64,000 bases of DNA from positions 124,001 through 188,000 of the forward strand of contig JALUTY010000078.1 of NCBI GenBank assembly GCA_027021615.1. Direction: 5' to 3'. The notes below the pieces were generated by a model that ran no database searches, was not told where the DNA came from, and was given only the letters and a program-made list of their open reading frames with translations. Within the stretch, counting starts at the first letter, position 1, and each line of letters begins with the position of its first letter. A program made the translations under genes and the position numbers. This document shows, one piece after another, positions 34,182 to 42,820 of this stretch. Source of the DNA: a bacterium. GTDB lineage: Bacteria > Desulfobacterota > Deferrisomatia > Deferrisomatales > Deferrisomataceae.

Positions 34182-34496
34182 GGTCCAACTCCTTGCACTC
34201 GCTGGAGAATGGATTCTGGATCGGTCGCCCGCGGTAAGCCCTTGAACGCGTGGGGCGGAGATCTTCGAAAAAAGTCCTCAAGCCCGGCCATGGGGCTGCC
34301 GATCCAGGGGCTGAAGGCGAGATGGGCGGGGCGGCCCGGGCCGGGACATGGAGGTGCCGGCGAGCCCCGTCCGGGCGGGAAGGACACGGAGGTCCGTCCC
34401 TCCCTTTTTACTTTCCGTCCTGGCCTTCCGACGCTCACGGTGACACAATGGCGATCCCAAAGGGTCGCCTTTTTCATGCGTTTCGGAGGAACCCCC
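34182..34496. other. Divergent intergenic region
   Basis: 315 bp without a convincing gene. A 39-codon minus-strand frame ending inside the comFB start was considered and not called. GCGATCCC-AAA-GGGTCGC followed by T5 (34451-34474) looks like an intrinsic terminator or attenuator on the plus strand, just ahead of the thioesterase gene, with no upstream plus-strand gene to terminate. Confidence 0.4.
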
Positions 34497-34922
34497 TTGG
34501 AGCGGGCTCAGCGTCGGGAAGAGCTCCTTCGCCTGTTCCACGAGCGAGCGCCGATCGCGAAGACGTTCGGGATGCGCCTGGCGTTCGACGACCGGGATCG
34601 GGCCGTCGTCACGCTACCATACCACCCGGGCCTCGACCACGGCCTGGGGGGGATCCACGGCGGGGTGTACGCCACGCTGCTCGACTCGGCGGGATGGTTC
34701 GCCTGTGCCGTGGCCCGGACCGAGCGGTGCTGGATCGCCACGTCCGAGATGTCGGTCCACTTCCTCCGACCGGCGCGACGGGTGGGCTTGCGGGCGGTGG
34801 GCGACGTTCTCAGGGCCGGCCGACGCCAGGACGTGGTCCAGATGCACCTGTGGGACGATGGCGGGGATCTGGTGGGCCACGCCACGGGCACGTTCCTCGT
34901 GCTACCCCACCTTCCCCGGTAG
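34497..34922 (+). CDS. PaaI-type hotdog-fold thioesterase
   Basis: 141 residues from TTG 34497, preferred because CGGAGGA (34484-34490) is ideally spaced; an ATG at 34476 lacks a ribosome site. The core GLGGIHGGVYATLLDSAGWFA is the PaaI/YdiI hotdog active-site helix. EMSVHFLRPAR and GHATGTFLVL complete the fold. It likely hydrolyses an acyl-CoA; the substrate is unknown. It lies 157 bp ahead of a nitroreductase gene. Confidence 0.85.
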   Translation: MERAQRREELLRLFHERAPIAKTFGMRLAFDDRDRAVVTLPYHPGLDHGLGGIHGGVYATLLDSAGWFACAVARTERCWIATSEMSVHFLRPARRVGLRAVGDVLRAGRRQDVVQMHLWDDGGDLVGHATGTFLVLPHLPR

Positions 34923-34934
34923 GCCCCCCGTCCG

Positions 34935-35062
34935 GCCGGAACCAGACAGCCCCCATGCCCCCGGACCGGGAGGTGGCAGCCCAGAGGCGTGGTTGTACTT
35001 GGAATGGACGGAGATCAAAGGGGTTTTCCGGTATCCCAGCCTCCTAGCCTCCCAGCGTGAAG
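34935..35062. repeat. Family E element ending in an 8-bp array
   Basis: It opens with CCGGCCGGAACCAGACAGCC (palindrome-core type) and continues with GAGGTGGCAGCCCAGAGGCG and TTGGAATGGACGGAGATCAA. It ends with octamers GTATCCCA GCCTCCTA GCCTCCCA (35031-35054). The whole order recurs at 63747-63867. Confidence 0.65.
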
Positions 35063-35079
35063 TTGCAAGGAGGACGAAC

Positions 35080-35658
35080 ATGAGCGAGCTACGCAGCCTG
35101 GTGCTCCGGAACCGCAGCTACCGGCGGTTCGACGAGACGCACCGAATCGGGCGGGACACCCTGGTGGAGCTGGTGGACCTGGCGCGGCACACCGCCTCGG
35201 CCGCGAACCGCCAACCCCTGCGCTACATCCTGTCGTGCGGCCCCGAGACCAACGCCAGGATCTTCCCCTGCCTGGCCTGGGCTGGGTACCTCAAGGACTG
35301 GCCCGGCCCGGCCCCGGGAGAGCGGCCCACGGCCTACATCGTGATCACCGTGGACACCCAGGTCGCCAAGGACTGGTGGTGCGACGACGGCATCGTCGCC
35401 CAGACCATGCTGCTGGGGGCGGTGGAGCGGGGGCTCGGAGGGTGTATGATCGGCGCCGTCCAGAAGGATCGGCTGCGCGAGGTCCTCTCGATCCCCGAGC
35501 ACCTGTTCATCCGGCTGGTGCTCGCGCTGGGCAAGCCGGCCGAGACCGTGGTGATCGAGGACCTGGAGCCCGGCGGCGACATCCGGTACTGGCGGGACGA
35601 TGAGGGCGTGCACCACGTGCCCAAGCGGCGGCTGGAGGAGTTGATCGTGGCTGGTTGA
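35080..35658 (+). CDS. Nitroreductase-family flavoprotein
   Basis: 192 residues with AAGGAGG before ATG 35080. The N-terminal RNRSYRRFDET and SAANRQPLRYILS are the FMN-binding motifs. MLLGAVERGLGGCMIGAV and LVLALGKPAE are the conserved C-terminal parts. The enzyme uses FMN to reduce a substrate with NAD(P)H; the substrate is unknown. A strong terminator follows. Confidence 0.9.
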   Translation: MSELRSLVLRNRSYRRFDETHRIGRDTLVELVDLARHTASAANRQPLRYILSCGPETNARIFPCLAWAGYLKDWPGPAPGERPTAYIVITVDTQVAKDWWCDDGIVAQTMLLGAVERGLGGCMIGAVQKDRLREVLSIPEHLFIRLVLALGKPAETVVIEDLEPGGDIRYWRDDEGVHHVPKRRLEELIVAG

Positions 35659-35682
35659 CCCCCCAGCGGCCGGCTTGGTAGA

Positions 35683-35716
35683 AGGGCCCTCCGTGAACCC
35701 GCGGGGGGCTCTTTTC
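35683..35716 (+). terminator. Intrinsic terminator after the nitroreductase gene
   Basis: AGGGCCCTCCGT pairs with GCGGGGGGCTCT (with G-U pairs) around a short loop and is followed by TTTTCGTTT. Confidence 0.6.
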
Positions 35717-35748
35717 GTTTCGTATTTTGCCGAAGAGGAGGGATCCGA

Positions 35749-36189
35749 ATGGGGAAGCGGGTCGTTGCGTTGGTCGTCGCCGGGGTGGTGGGAGCCGGGG
35801 GGGTCGCCTGGGGCGTGCAGGACGAGGTGGTTCTGCCCAGGGCCCGGCGGGGAGTGGTGGTGCTGCCCCACCGCAAGCACGTGGAGCAGTGGGGGGTCCG
35901 GTGCGAGCAGTGTCACCACAACATCGTGATGATCCGCCAAGGGCAGACCGACTGCAAGGGTTGCCATATGAACACGGTGCACGAGGGCCTGTGCCACGAC
36001 TGCCACCTGTCCAACCGACAGGAGGACTACGCCAAGAGGTACACGGCGTTGAAGAAGCGGCTGGGCGTTCAGAAAATCCCCACCCTGTTCAAGGCGTTCC
36101 ACGGCCTGTGCCGCGGCTGCCACGCCGAGGCGAACAGGAAGGAGGGCCGCAAGGCGCCTTACGAGTGCGGGGGGTGCCACAAAGGGTAG
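35749..36189 (+). CDS. Pentaheme c-type cytochrome
   Basis: 146 residues with a signal peptide (VVALVVAGVVGAGGVAWG). Five CXXCH haem sites are visible: CEQCH, CKGCH, CHDCH, CRGCH and CGGCH. HRKHVEQWG and FKAFHGLC supply extra His residues for bis-His ligation. The size and layout match class III (c3/c7-type) periplasmic electron carriers of anaerobes. GAGGAGG precedes ATG 35749. Its stop is 3 bases from the convergent pgsA stop. Confidence 0.9.
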   Translation: MGKRVVALVVAGVVGAGGVAWGVQDEVVLPRARRGVVVLPHRKHVEQWGVRCEQCHHNIVMIRQGQTDCKGCHMNTVHEGLCHDCHLSNRQEDYAKRYTALKKRLGVQKIPTLFKAFHGLCRGCHAEANRKEGRKAPYECGGCHKG

Positions 36190-36192
36190 GGA

Positions 36193-36750
36193 TTACCCCT
36201 GGGGGGAGGCCGGAGGATGGGAGAAGGCCTTGATCGTCCAGGCCAGGAGGTAATGGAGCCCTGAGCCGGCCGTGGTGATCCCGGCGGCCACGAAGCCCCA
36301 TCCGAGCACCCGCCCCAGGGGAAGGCCGGCGCCCTCCAGGATCGCCCCGATCACCACCACGATCTGGAGAAAGGTGTTCACCTTGCTCAGGGCGGTGGGC
36401 CGGATCTCCAGGCGACCCGTGACCGCCCGGTACACCACCGCGCCCCCCAGGATCAGGGCGTCGCGGCCCACCACGAGCCCGGCCAGCCACGCCGGGACCC
36501 GGTCCTGCCCGGCCAGAACCACCACGCTGCCCACCACCAGGATCTTGTCCGCGATGGGGTCGAGCACCGCGCCCAATCGGGTCACCTGGTTCCACCGCCG
36601 GGCCAGGTACCCGTCGAGGGCGTCCGTGAACCCCGCCACCCCGCACAGCACCAGGGCGGTTCCGAACCGCTCCTCGGCCATGAGCCACAGGAGGAACGGC
36701 ACCAGGGCGATACGGCTGGCGGTGAGGAGGTTGGGCAGGTGACGGATCAT
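36193..36750 (-). CDS. pgsA: CDP-alcohol phosphatidyltransferase (phosphatidylglycerophosphate synthase type)
   Basis: 185 residues with several membrane helices. The full CDP-alcohol phosphotransferase motif is present: DALDGYLAR, then GAVLDPIAD with both Asp residues. It probably makes phosphatidylglycerophosphate from CDP-diacylglycerol and glycerol-3-phosphate. A related cardiolipin-type activity is possible. Confidence 0.88.
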   Translation of the reverse strand: MIRHLPNLLTASRIALVPFLLWLMAEERFGTALVLCGVAGFTDALDGYLARRWNQVTRLGAVLDPIADKILVVGSVVVLAGQDRVPAWLAGLVVGRDALILGGAVVYRAVTGRLEIRPTALSKVNTFLQIVVVIGAILEGAGLPLGRVLGWGFVAAGITTAGSGLHYLLAWTIKAFSHPPASPQG

Positions 36751-36834
36751 GGGCCCTCGCGTGCGTTGACAGGGGGTGGGGCCGCGGTACCCTCAGGCAG
36801 GGTCGCCGGCCCCCCGCTCTCCCAGGAGGTTCCG

Positions 36835-37029
36835 ATGAAGGTGCGCATCGACTACGATCTGTGTATGGGCGACGGCAACTGCCACCGGGTGTGCCCGGCG
36901 GTGTTCGATTACGACGACCGGAACCTCCGGGGCGTGGTCAAGGTGGACGCGGTGCCGCCGGAGCACGCGGAGGCCGTGCGTCGGGCTGCGGAGGAGTGCG
37001 CTCCCGGGGCGATCGTGGTGGAGGAGTAG
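36835..37029 (+). CDS. Small ferredoxin with a CxxDxxC cluster site
   Basis: 64 residues after AGGAGG. Cluster ligands are Cys10, Cys16, Cys20 (CPAVF) and Cys55 (CAPGA). The usual second Cys is Asp13 (CMGDGNC), as in Pyrococcus-type ferredoxins with an Asp ligand or a convertible 3Fe-4S cluster. It is a single-cluster cytoplasmic electron carrier. The 84 bp before it include GTTGACA on the plus strand. Confidence 0.88.
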   Translation: MKVRIDYDLCMGDGNCHRVCPAVFDYDDRNLRGVVKVDAVPPEHAEAVRRAAEECAPGAIVVEE

Positions 37030-37035
37030 GCCCCT

Positions 37036-37737
37036 TTACGTCCGGTACGGGGTGGGGTCGGGCACGCCCGCCTCCCGGAACCCCTTTTTCCGTAGAAGGC
37101 AGCTGTCGCAGCCACCGCAGGCCCGGCCCCGGGGGTCCGGGTCGTAGCAGGAGTGGGTGAGCCCGTAGTCCACCCCCAAAGCGGCCCCCTTTCGGATGAT
37201 CTCGGCCTTGGTCAGCCGCAGCAGGGGGGCGTGGATGCGGAACCGGTGGCCCTCGACCCCGGCCTTGGTGCCCAGGTTGGCCACCTGCTCGAACGCCTCG
37301 AGGAACTCGGGCCGGCAGTCGGGGTAGCCCGAGTAGTCCATGGCGTTGGCCCCGATGAACAGGTCGAAGGCGCCCAGGACCTCGGCCCAGGCGAGCCCGA
37401 ACGAGAGGAAGATGGTGTTGCGGGCGGGCACGTAGGTCACCGGGATGCCGCCCCGGCCGATCTCGGCCTCGTCGGCCGGCCGGGGCACCTCGATGTCGTC
37501 GGTCAGGGCCGAGCCGCCGAACGCCCGCAGATCGAGCCGGATCACCTTGTGCTCGGCCGCGCCGAGGGCCCGGGCTACCCGCCGGGCGGCCTCGAGCTCC
37601 ACGTCGTGGCGCTGCCCGTAGGCGAAGCTCAGGCAGTGGCACTCGTACCCCTCGGCCCGGGCCACGGCCAGGCAGGTGGCCGAGTCGAGCCCCCCGCTCA
37701 GGAGCACGACGGCCTTGGGTCGGCCAAGGGCACTCAT
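37036..37737 (-). CDS. queC: 7-cyano-7-deazaguanine synthase
   Basis: 233 residues. The PP-loop is [15 protein letters not shown], and the zinc-binding C-terminus is [31 protein letters not shown] and [17 protein letters not shown] are QueC signatures. It converts 7-carboxy-7-deazaguanine to preQ0 with ATP and ammonia, directly after QueE (16147). The ATG overlaps the dapL stop (ATGA). Confidence 0.95.
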   Translation of the reverse strand: MSALGRPKAVVLLSGGLDSATCLAVARAEGYECHCLSFAYGQRHDVELEAARRVARALGAAEHKVIRLDLRAFGGSALTDDIEVPRPADEAEIGRGGIPVTYVPARNTIFLSFGLAWAEVLGAFDLFIGANAMDYSGYPDCRPEFLEAFEQVANLGTKAGVEGHRFRIHAPLLRLTKAEIIRKGAALGVDYGLTHSCYDPDPRGRACGGCDSCLLRKKGFREAGVPDPTPYRT

Positions 37738-38969
37738 CTTCCCCACCGGCTGCGGATTCGGTCGACGGCCGCCTCTACGTTGGCCCGGTCCCCGAAGGCC
37801 GACAGCCGGAAGTACCCCTCCCCGCTCGGGCCGAACCCGTTGCCCGGGGTGCCCACCACGTTGCACTCCTCCAGCAGCCGGTCGAAGAAGTCCCAGCTGG
37901 ACATCCCGCCGGGGGTCTTGAGCCAGATGTAGGGCGCGTTGACCCCGCCGTAGCAGGTGATGCCGGCCGCGGCGAGCCCCTCCCGGATAATCCGGGCGTT
38001 CTCCATGTAGTAGGCGATCTCCCGGCTCACCTGCTCCCACCCCTCGTCTGTGTAGACCGCGGCCGCGGCCCGCTGCACCGGATAGCTGACCCCGTTGAAC
38101 TTGGTGGACTGGCGCCGGTTCCACAGCCGGTTCAGGCCCACCCGCTCGCCGGAGGGGGTGCGGGCCGTCAGCGCTTCGGGCACCACGGTCAGGGCGCAGC
38201 GCACCCCGGTGAACCCGGCGGTCTTGGAGAAGCTTCGGAACTCGATGGCACACCGGTCGGCGCCGGGGATCTGGTAGATGGAGTGGGGGATGCCCGGCTC
38301 GGTGATGAACGCCTCGTAGGCCGCGTCGAACAGGATCACCGCGTCTTGCTCCAGGGCGTACTCCACCCACCGGGCCAGCTGGTCCCGGGTCGCCACCGTG
38401 CCCGTGGGGTTGTTGGGGTAGCACAGGTAGATTAGGTCCACCGGTTCGTCGGGAAGCTCCGGGATGAACCCGTTTTCGACGGTGCACGGCAGGTACACGA
38501 TGCCCTGGTAGTAGCCCCGCTCGTCGGCCGGGCCGGTGCGCCCCACCATCACGTTCGTGTCGTTGTACACGGGGTACACCGGGTCGCAGATGGCCACCCG
38601 GTTGTCCAGGCCGAAGATGTCGAGGATGTTGGCCGTGTCGCATTTGGACCCGTCGGAGACGAAGATCTCCGTGGGGCTCAGGTCCACGCCCAGGGGGCCG
38701 TAAGCCTTCTCCCGGATCGCCTCGATCAGGAAGTCGTACCCCTGCTCCGGTCCATACCCCCGGAAGGTGTCGGCCCGGGCCATCTCGTCCACGGCCCGGT
38801 GGAACGCCTCCACCACCGCGGGGACCAGGGGACGGGTCACGTCGCCGATGCCCAGCCGGATGATCCGGGCTTCGGGGTGGGCCTGGGCGAAGGCGTTGAC
38901 CCGGCGCGCGATCTCGGGGAACAGGTAGCCTGCCTTCAGCTTCAGGTAGTGCTCGTTTGCTAGGGCCAC
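37734..38969 (-). CDS. dapL: LL-diaminopimelate aminotransferase
   Basis: 411 residues. Class I/II PLP fold with [20 protein letters not shown] at the N-terminus, [25 protein letters not shown], and the PLP Lys in [16 protein letters not shown]. It makes LL-diaminopimelate from tetrahydrodipicolinate in one step, the DapL route of lysine and peptidoglycan synthesis. That route is found in several anaerobes, cyanobacteria and chlamydiae. It is co-transcribed with queC. Confidence 0.95.
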   Translation of the reverse strand: MALANEHYLKLKAGYLFPEIARRVNAFAQAHPEARIIRLGIGDVTRPLVPAVVEAFHRAVDEMARADTFRGYGPEQGYDFLIEAIREKAYGPLGVDLSPTEIFVSDGSKCDTANILDIFGLDNRVAICDPVYPVYNDTNVMVGRTGPADERGYYQGIVYLPCTVENGFIPELPDEPVDLIYLCYPNNPTGTVATRDQLARWVEYALEQDAVILFDAAYEAFITEPGIPHSIYQIPGADRCAIEFRSFSKTAGFTGVRCALTVVPEALTARTPSGERVGLNRLWNRRQSTKFNGVSYPVQRAAAAVYTDEGWEQVSREIAYYMENARIIREGLAAAGITCYGGVNAPYIWLKTPGGMSSWDFFDRLLEECNVVGTPGNGFGPSGEGYFRLSAFGDRANVEAAVDRIRSRWGR

Positions 38970-39051
38970 TGCGCGATATCCTTTCTCTTGTGAAGTTCCA
39001 ACAGGCCCCTGCGGGGCCCTACAGGGGAGAGTAACTTGCGTTGATCTAAAG

Positions 39052-39079
39052 ACCAGAAACTAGAGACTAGAAACTAGCG
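39052..39079. repeat. 7-bp CTAG array
   Basis: ACCAGAA ACTAGAG ACTAGAA ACTAGCG in register, between the divergent dapL and phosphatase genes. It is the reverse complement of the type at 49465 and 18172. Confidence 0.65.
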
Positions 39080-39126
39080 AGGCTCCGCCTCAGGCCGCCG
39101 AGGCATGGGAGCCGCCCGGCCGCCCA

Positions 39127-39176
39127 GGGGGCCGAAGGCCCCAGACCGGTGACCGTTGACCGTAGACCGACGACCG
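39127..39176. repeat. GGGCCTTCGGCCC-type hairpin and 7-bp array (NNGACCG)
   Basis: GGGGGCCGAAGGCCCC (39127-39142) is followed by CAGACCG GTGACCG TTGACCG TAGACCG ACGACCG (39142-39176). It is followed by GGTTACTGGGAAGC, which in inverse orientation also flanks the array at 44189. Confidence 0.75.
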
Positions 39177-39258
39177 AGGTTACTGGGAAGCGGGTTGCCC
39201 GGTCGTCCCGTGTGGGTAACAGACGGCGGGGCCGGCCGTCAAGAAGGAGGTGGAATCC

Positions 39259-39924
39259 ATGGAACGCGCCCCGACGCGGGTCCTGCTGGTGCGGCACGGC
39301 CGGGTCCACAACCCCGGCCGGATCCTGTACGGCCGGCTGCCCCGGTTCGGGCTGAGCCCCGAGGGCCGCCGCCAGGCCCGGCAGGTGGGGGAGGGGCTGG
39401 CGGCCGCCTCCCTGGCCGCTGTGTACGCCAGCCCCCTGCTCCGGGCCCGGCAGACCGCGGCCGAGGTCCTGCGGTTCCACCCGGAACTGCGGCTGAGGAT
39501 CTCCCGGCTGCTCCACGAGGTGCTCACCCCGTTCGAGGGCCTGCCTCTGGCCGAGGCCCGGGCCGCGGGCGAGGACTTCTACACGGGCGCCGGCCCCGGG
39601 TTCGAGCAGCCCCCCTGCGTGGCCGAGCGGATGCTGCGGTTCCTGGGGCGGGCGGCCCGGGTGCACCCGAGCGGTGTCGTGGTGGCGGTGACCCACGGCG
39701 ACCCCCTGGCGTTCCTGGTGCTGCGTCTGGCCGGGGCCGATCCGGACCCGAGGCGGAAGGCCGCCCTGCACCGGTACGGCGTCACGGACGGCTACCCCCA
39801 GCCCGGCTCGGTGCTTGCCGTGGACGCCTGGCCGGACGGATCGGCCCGGATGGTGGGGTATGGGCCGGCAGGGGGAGACTACGGCAAGGCCACGGCCCGG
39901 TGGAACGCCTCCGCGAGCTCGTAG
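39259..39924 (+). CDS. Histidine phosphatase family protein
   Basis: 221 residues from ATG 39259 after AAGGAGG. The catalytic motif is LLVRHGRVHN, then SPLLRARQTA and VTHGDPLAFL. It has the phosphoglycerate-mutase-like 2H-phosphatase fold; the substrate is unknown. Its 3' end overlaps the convergent PIG-L gene by 46 bases. Confidence 0.85.
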   Translation: MERAPTRVLLVRHGRVHNPGRILYGRLPRFGLSPEGRRQARQVGEGLAAASLAAVYASPLLRARQTAAEVLRFHPELRLRISRLLHEVLTPFEGLPLAEARAAGEDFYTGAGPGFEQPPCVAERMLRFLGRAARVHPSGVVVAVTHGDPLAFLVLRLAGADPDPRRKAALHRYGVTDGYPQPGSVLAVDAWPDGSARMVGYGPAGGDYGKATARWNASASS

Positions 39925-40598
39925 GGGCTGCCCCGGGCCGCCTCCCGGGCCCGGGCCCTCAGCCAGCCGGCTGGGTCCTCGAACGGAAGCCCGGCCAGCT
40001 GGCTTCGGTGGCAGCCGATGGCTTCCACCTTGCGGGAGAACACCCCGGTCACGTCCACCCGGTGGTTGGGGTCCTCGCTGGCCCAACACCACACCTCGGC
40101 CACCTTGTGGGGGGCCAGGCCCTCCTCCAGGAGCTCGGGAAAAGCCAGGGGGTCCCGGGCGTAGGGGAACACGGCGTCCAGGACCGCCTGACCCACCACC
40201 CGGTGATCCCGGTGCCACAGGTACCGCCGGTAGGGGTCCGAGGTGACCACGATCCTCGGCCGCAAGGTCCGGATCCACCGGACCATCTCGCGACGGAACA
40301 CCGGCGTGTCCTCGAGCCCCTGATCGGGTTGCCGCAGGAACACCACCTGATTCACCCCCAGCACCCGGGCGGCGGCCATCTGCTCGGCCTCCCTCACCCG
40401 GGCCAGGACTTGCGGATCGGCGGCCGGATCGACCGAGCCCTTCTCCCCGCTGGTGACCACCAGGTAGGCTACGTCCCGGCCCTCGTCGGTCCACCGCGCC
40501 ACGGTGCCCCCGGCTCCGAGCTCGGCGTCGTCGGGGTGGGGCGCCACCACCAGCAGGTCCACGGGGCTCACATCGGACGGTAGAAGGGAAGGGGGCAT
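39879..40598 (-). CDS. PIG-L family deacetylase (MshB/BshB-like)
   Basis: 239 residues. The zinc site and signature are VVAPHPDDAELGAGGTV, with DHRVVG later. The family removes N-acetyl from GlcNAc conjugates (mycothiol, bacillithiol and GPI precursors). GACGGAGG lies before ATG 40598. It is the last gene of a four-gene run whose other members resemble the remaining mycothiol-pathway classes. It overlaps the phosphatase gene tail to tail. Confidence 0.88.
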   Translation of the reverse strand: MPPSLLPSDVSPVDLLVVAPHPDDAELGAGGTVARWTDEGRDVAYLVVTSGEKGSVDPAADPQVLARVREAEQMAAARVLGVNQVVFLRQPDQGLEDTPVFRREMVRWIRTLRPRIVVTSDPYRRYLWHRDHRVVGQAVLDAVFPYARDPLAFPELLEEGLAPHKVAEVWCWASEDPNHRVDVTGVFSRKVEAIGCHRSQLAGLPFEDPAGWLRARAREAARGSPYELAEAFHRAVALP

Positions 40599-40625
40599 GG
40601 GGCCCTCCGTCAGGCTTGGGCCGGA

Positions 40626-41813
40626 TCAGAAGAAGGCGGCCAGGGGCGCCGGTCGCACCAGATCGTGATACACGGCGGCCAGGTCTCCAATGACCCGGTC
40701 CCAGGAGAACCGGGCCACGCCCCCCCGGATTCGGTGGGGCTGGCGGGGCAGGGCCAGGGCCGACCCGATGGCCCGAGCCAGGGCGTCGGAGTCGGCCGCG
40801 TCGGCCAGGCAGCCGTTCTCGCCGGGACGGACCGCCTCCTCCGCCACCCCCACCCGGGTGGCGGCCACGGCCGTGCCTGCGGCCAGGGCCTCCAGGATCA
40901 CGAGTCCGAAGCTCTCGTACCGGCTCGGCACGACCACGACGTCGGCTGCCGAGTACAGGGCGGGGAGCCGGTCGTGGCCCTGCGGGCCCAGGTACCGGAC
41001 CCGGTCCTCCACCCCGACCTGACGGGCCCGGGCGGCCACCCGGCCGGCGTCGGCCGGGCCCTCACCCCCCACCACCCACAGCCGGTGGTCCGGCCCCAAC
41101 CGGGCCAGCGCGGCCAGAAGGAGGTCGAGGCCCTTGACCGGCGTGATCCGGCCCACGTACAGGAGCAACGGCCCACCGTGGGGCCTCGGCGCCGGAGCCA
41201 CGGGCCGGAACCTCTCCAGGTCCACGCCGCAGGGAACCACCTGCACCGGCGCGCCCGGACAGCTTCGCTCCAGCTCCCGCGCCTCCCGCAGGCTGGGCAC
41301 GATCACCCGGTCGGCCGTCCGGCCCAACCGGGTCTCCTCCTCCAGGCGGACCCGGGGCTCGTCCTCGCCGCAGCCGAGCCGGTTCTTGACCGCGGCCAGG
41401 GTGTGGAACGTGACGGCATGGGGAACGCCCCACCGGGCGGCCAGCCGCTCGCCGGCCAGGGCCGACAGCCAGTAGTGGCTGTGGACCAGGTCGTAGACGA
41501 GCCTTTCGCGCCTGCGGAGCGCCTCCACCGCGGCCGCCACCTCCGGGACTCGGGCCCGGAGGGCCAGCTTGCCGGCCCGGGCGGGGACCCCGGGCTCGAA
41601 CTCCACCAGCCTGGCCCCTGGTGCCAGGGGCCGGACCCCTGTCCCCCGGCATCCCAGGGGCGAGGTGAACACATCCACCCGGTGACCCATCCGCGCCAGG
41701 TGCCGGGCGGTCTCCCGCACCACCACGCTCATGCCCCCGGTGTCCCGCGCCCCCAGGGAGCCCAGGGGGCTGGAGTGGAGGCACAGCAGGGCGATGCACA
41801 GCGACGGCCGCAT
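40626..41813 (-). CDS. MshA-like GT4 glycosyltransferase
   Basis: 395 residues from ATG 41813, which shares a base with the upstream stop (TGATG). The GT-B fold has TGGMSVVVRETARHLARMGH, HSHYWLSALAGERL, FHTLAAVKNRLG, VPCGVDLERFRP, LYVGRITPVKGLDLL and the E-x7-E motif in ESFGLVILEAL. The HSHYWLS and HTLAAVKN segments are characteristic of MshA and sucrose-phosphate synthases. The probable reaction is GlcNAc transfer to a small acceptor; the acceptor is unknown. Confidence 0.88.
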   Translation of the reverse strand: MRPSLCIALLCLHSSPLGSLGARDTGGMSVVVRETARHLARMGHRVDVFTSPLGCRGTGVRPLAPGARLVEFEPGVPARAGKLALRARVPEVAAAVEALRRRERLVYDLVHSHYWLSALAGERLAARWGVPHAVTFHTLAAVKNRLGCGEDEPRVRLEEETRLGRTADRVIVPSLREARELERSCPGAPVQVVPCGVDLERFRPVAPAPRPHGGPLLLYVGRITPVKGLDLLLAALARLGPDHRLWVVGGEGPADAGRVAARARQVGVEDRVRYLGPQGHDRLPALYSAADVVVVPSRYESFGLVILEALAAGTAVAATRVGVAEEAVRPGENGCLADAADSDALARAIGSALALPRQPHRIRGGVARFSWDRVIGDLAAVYHDLVRPAPLAAFF

Positions 41814-42820
41814 CAGCGATCCCCCCCGCCCGAGGGGCTCAACCGGGCCCGGAACCCCAGGAGGGGCACGGCGCGGCCGCCGAGCCGGAACTTGTAGGGC
41901 TCGTCCCCCCGTAGGAAGGTGTAGCGTGCCATGCCCCGCTCGATGGCGTCGCGCACCGACAGGACCTTTGCCACGAGTCCGACGCTGCGGTCGGCCCAGG
42001 CGGGGTCGAACCCGTTGTTGTAGAGGTGCGCCGTGTCCCCCCAAGAAAACCCAAAGGTGGCCGCCACCGGCCGGCCCCCCACCTTGAGGATGCCCAGGTC
42101 GAGCACCCCCTCCGCGGCCAGGACGACCGCGAGCCGGTGGAAGAACGAGAGCCTTTCGGGGGTCAGAAAGGCCCGCTTCCGGGGCCGGCTGTCCCGGAAC
42201 AGCTGCAGGAACACCGGAAGGTCGGCGGTCGGGTCCTGGGATCGGCGCCAGACCACCGGGCCGGCCGCCTCAAGGCGGCGCAGTTTCCGGCGGATCTCGT
42301 GGCGGTCGTGCTTGGGGAGGCGTTCCAGGTAGCCCTCCCACGAGCCCGGCAGGTCCATCTCCACGGTCACCGCCACTCCGGAGAGGTCCACGGCCAGCCC
42401 CGCGGCCTTCCAGCCCCGGATCAGGAGAGCCTCGGACCGCGCCGCCTCGGCGTCGAACCGGCGCACCCCCCTGTGCTCCAGGAACCGGGCGAGGGCCCGG
42501 CACACCTCGGCCTCCCGGCCCGGTCGGGAGGCCAGGTCCAGGTGGTCGCACACGTCCGGGCTGCCGGCCACCTGGGCCGTGTCCCCCGCCATCACCAGAG
42601 GGACCGCACCGATGGGGGCTCCGGCTTCCTCCACCACGAACCACCGGACCGGCCGGCCGGAGCCCAGGGTCTCGGACCAAGCGGTCACCCAGGGGGGCGC
42701 GGTGAAGGCCGCGGGCCACGCGAGCCCCCACGACCTCCACTCAGCCCGCACTGCCGGCGGGTCCAGCTCCCGGACCTGCGCTGGCCCCCGGGCCTTCCGC
42801 GCCTCGGCCGCGCCCGTCAT
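41813..42820 (-). CDS. FemAB/BioF2-like GNAT-superfamily transferase
   Basis: 335 residues from ATG 42820, which overlaps the upstream stop (ATGA). Conserved parts are GAPIGAVPLVM, LPKHDRHEIRRKLRRLE, and the second GNAT-like half GRPVAATFGFSWGDTAHLYNNGFDPAW with VRDAIERGMARYTFLRGDEPYKF. This is the CelD/FemAB-type double-GNAT family, whose members use acyl-CoA or aminoacyl-tRNA. It is encoded between the CysRS-tail protein and the MshA-like glycosyltransferase. Confidence 0.82.
   Translation of the reverse strand: MTGAAEARKARGPAQVRELDPPAVRAEWRSWGLAWPAAFTAPPWVTAWSETLGSGRPVRWFVVEEAGAPIGAVPLVMAGDTAQVAGSPDVCDHLDLASRPGREAEVCRALARFLEHRGVRRFDAEAARSEALLIRGWKAAGLAVDLSGVAVTVEMDLPGSWEGYLERLPKHDRHEIRRKLRRLEAAGPVVWRRSQDPTADLPVFLQLFRDSRPRKRAFLTPERLSFFHRLAVVLAAEGVLDLGILKVGGRPVAATFGFSWGDTAHLYNNGFDPAWADRSVGLVAKVLSVRDAIERGMARYTFLRGDEPYKFRLGGRAVPLLGFRARLSPSGGGDR

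Noticed and set aside
34172-34291. 39-codon minus-strand gene upstream of comFB
   Set aside because: Low GC at third positions, no ribosome site, no family resemblance.
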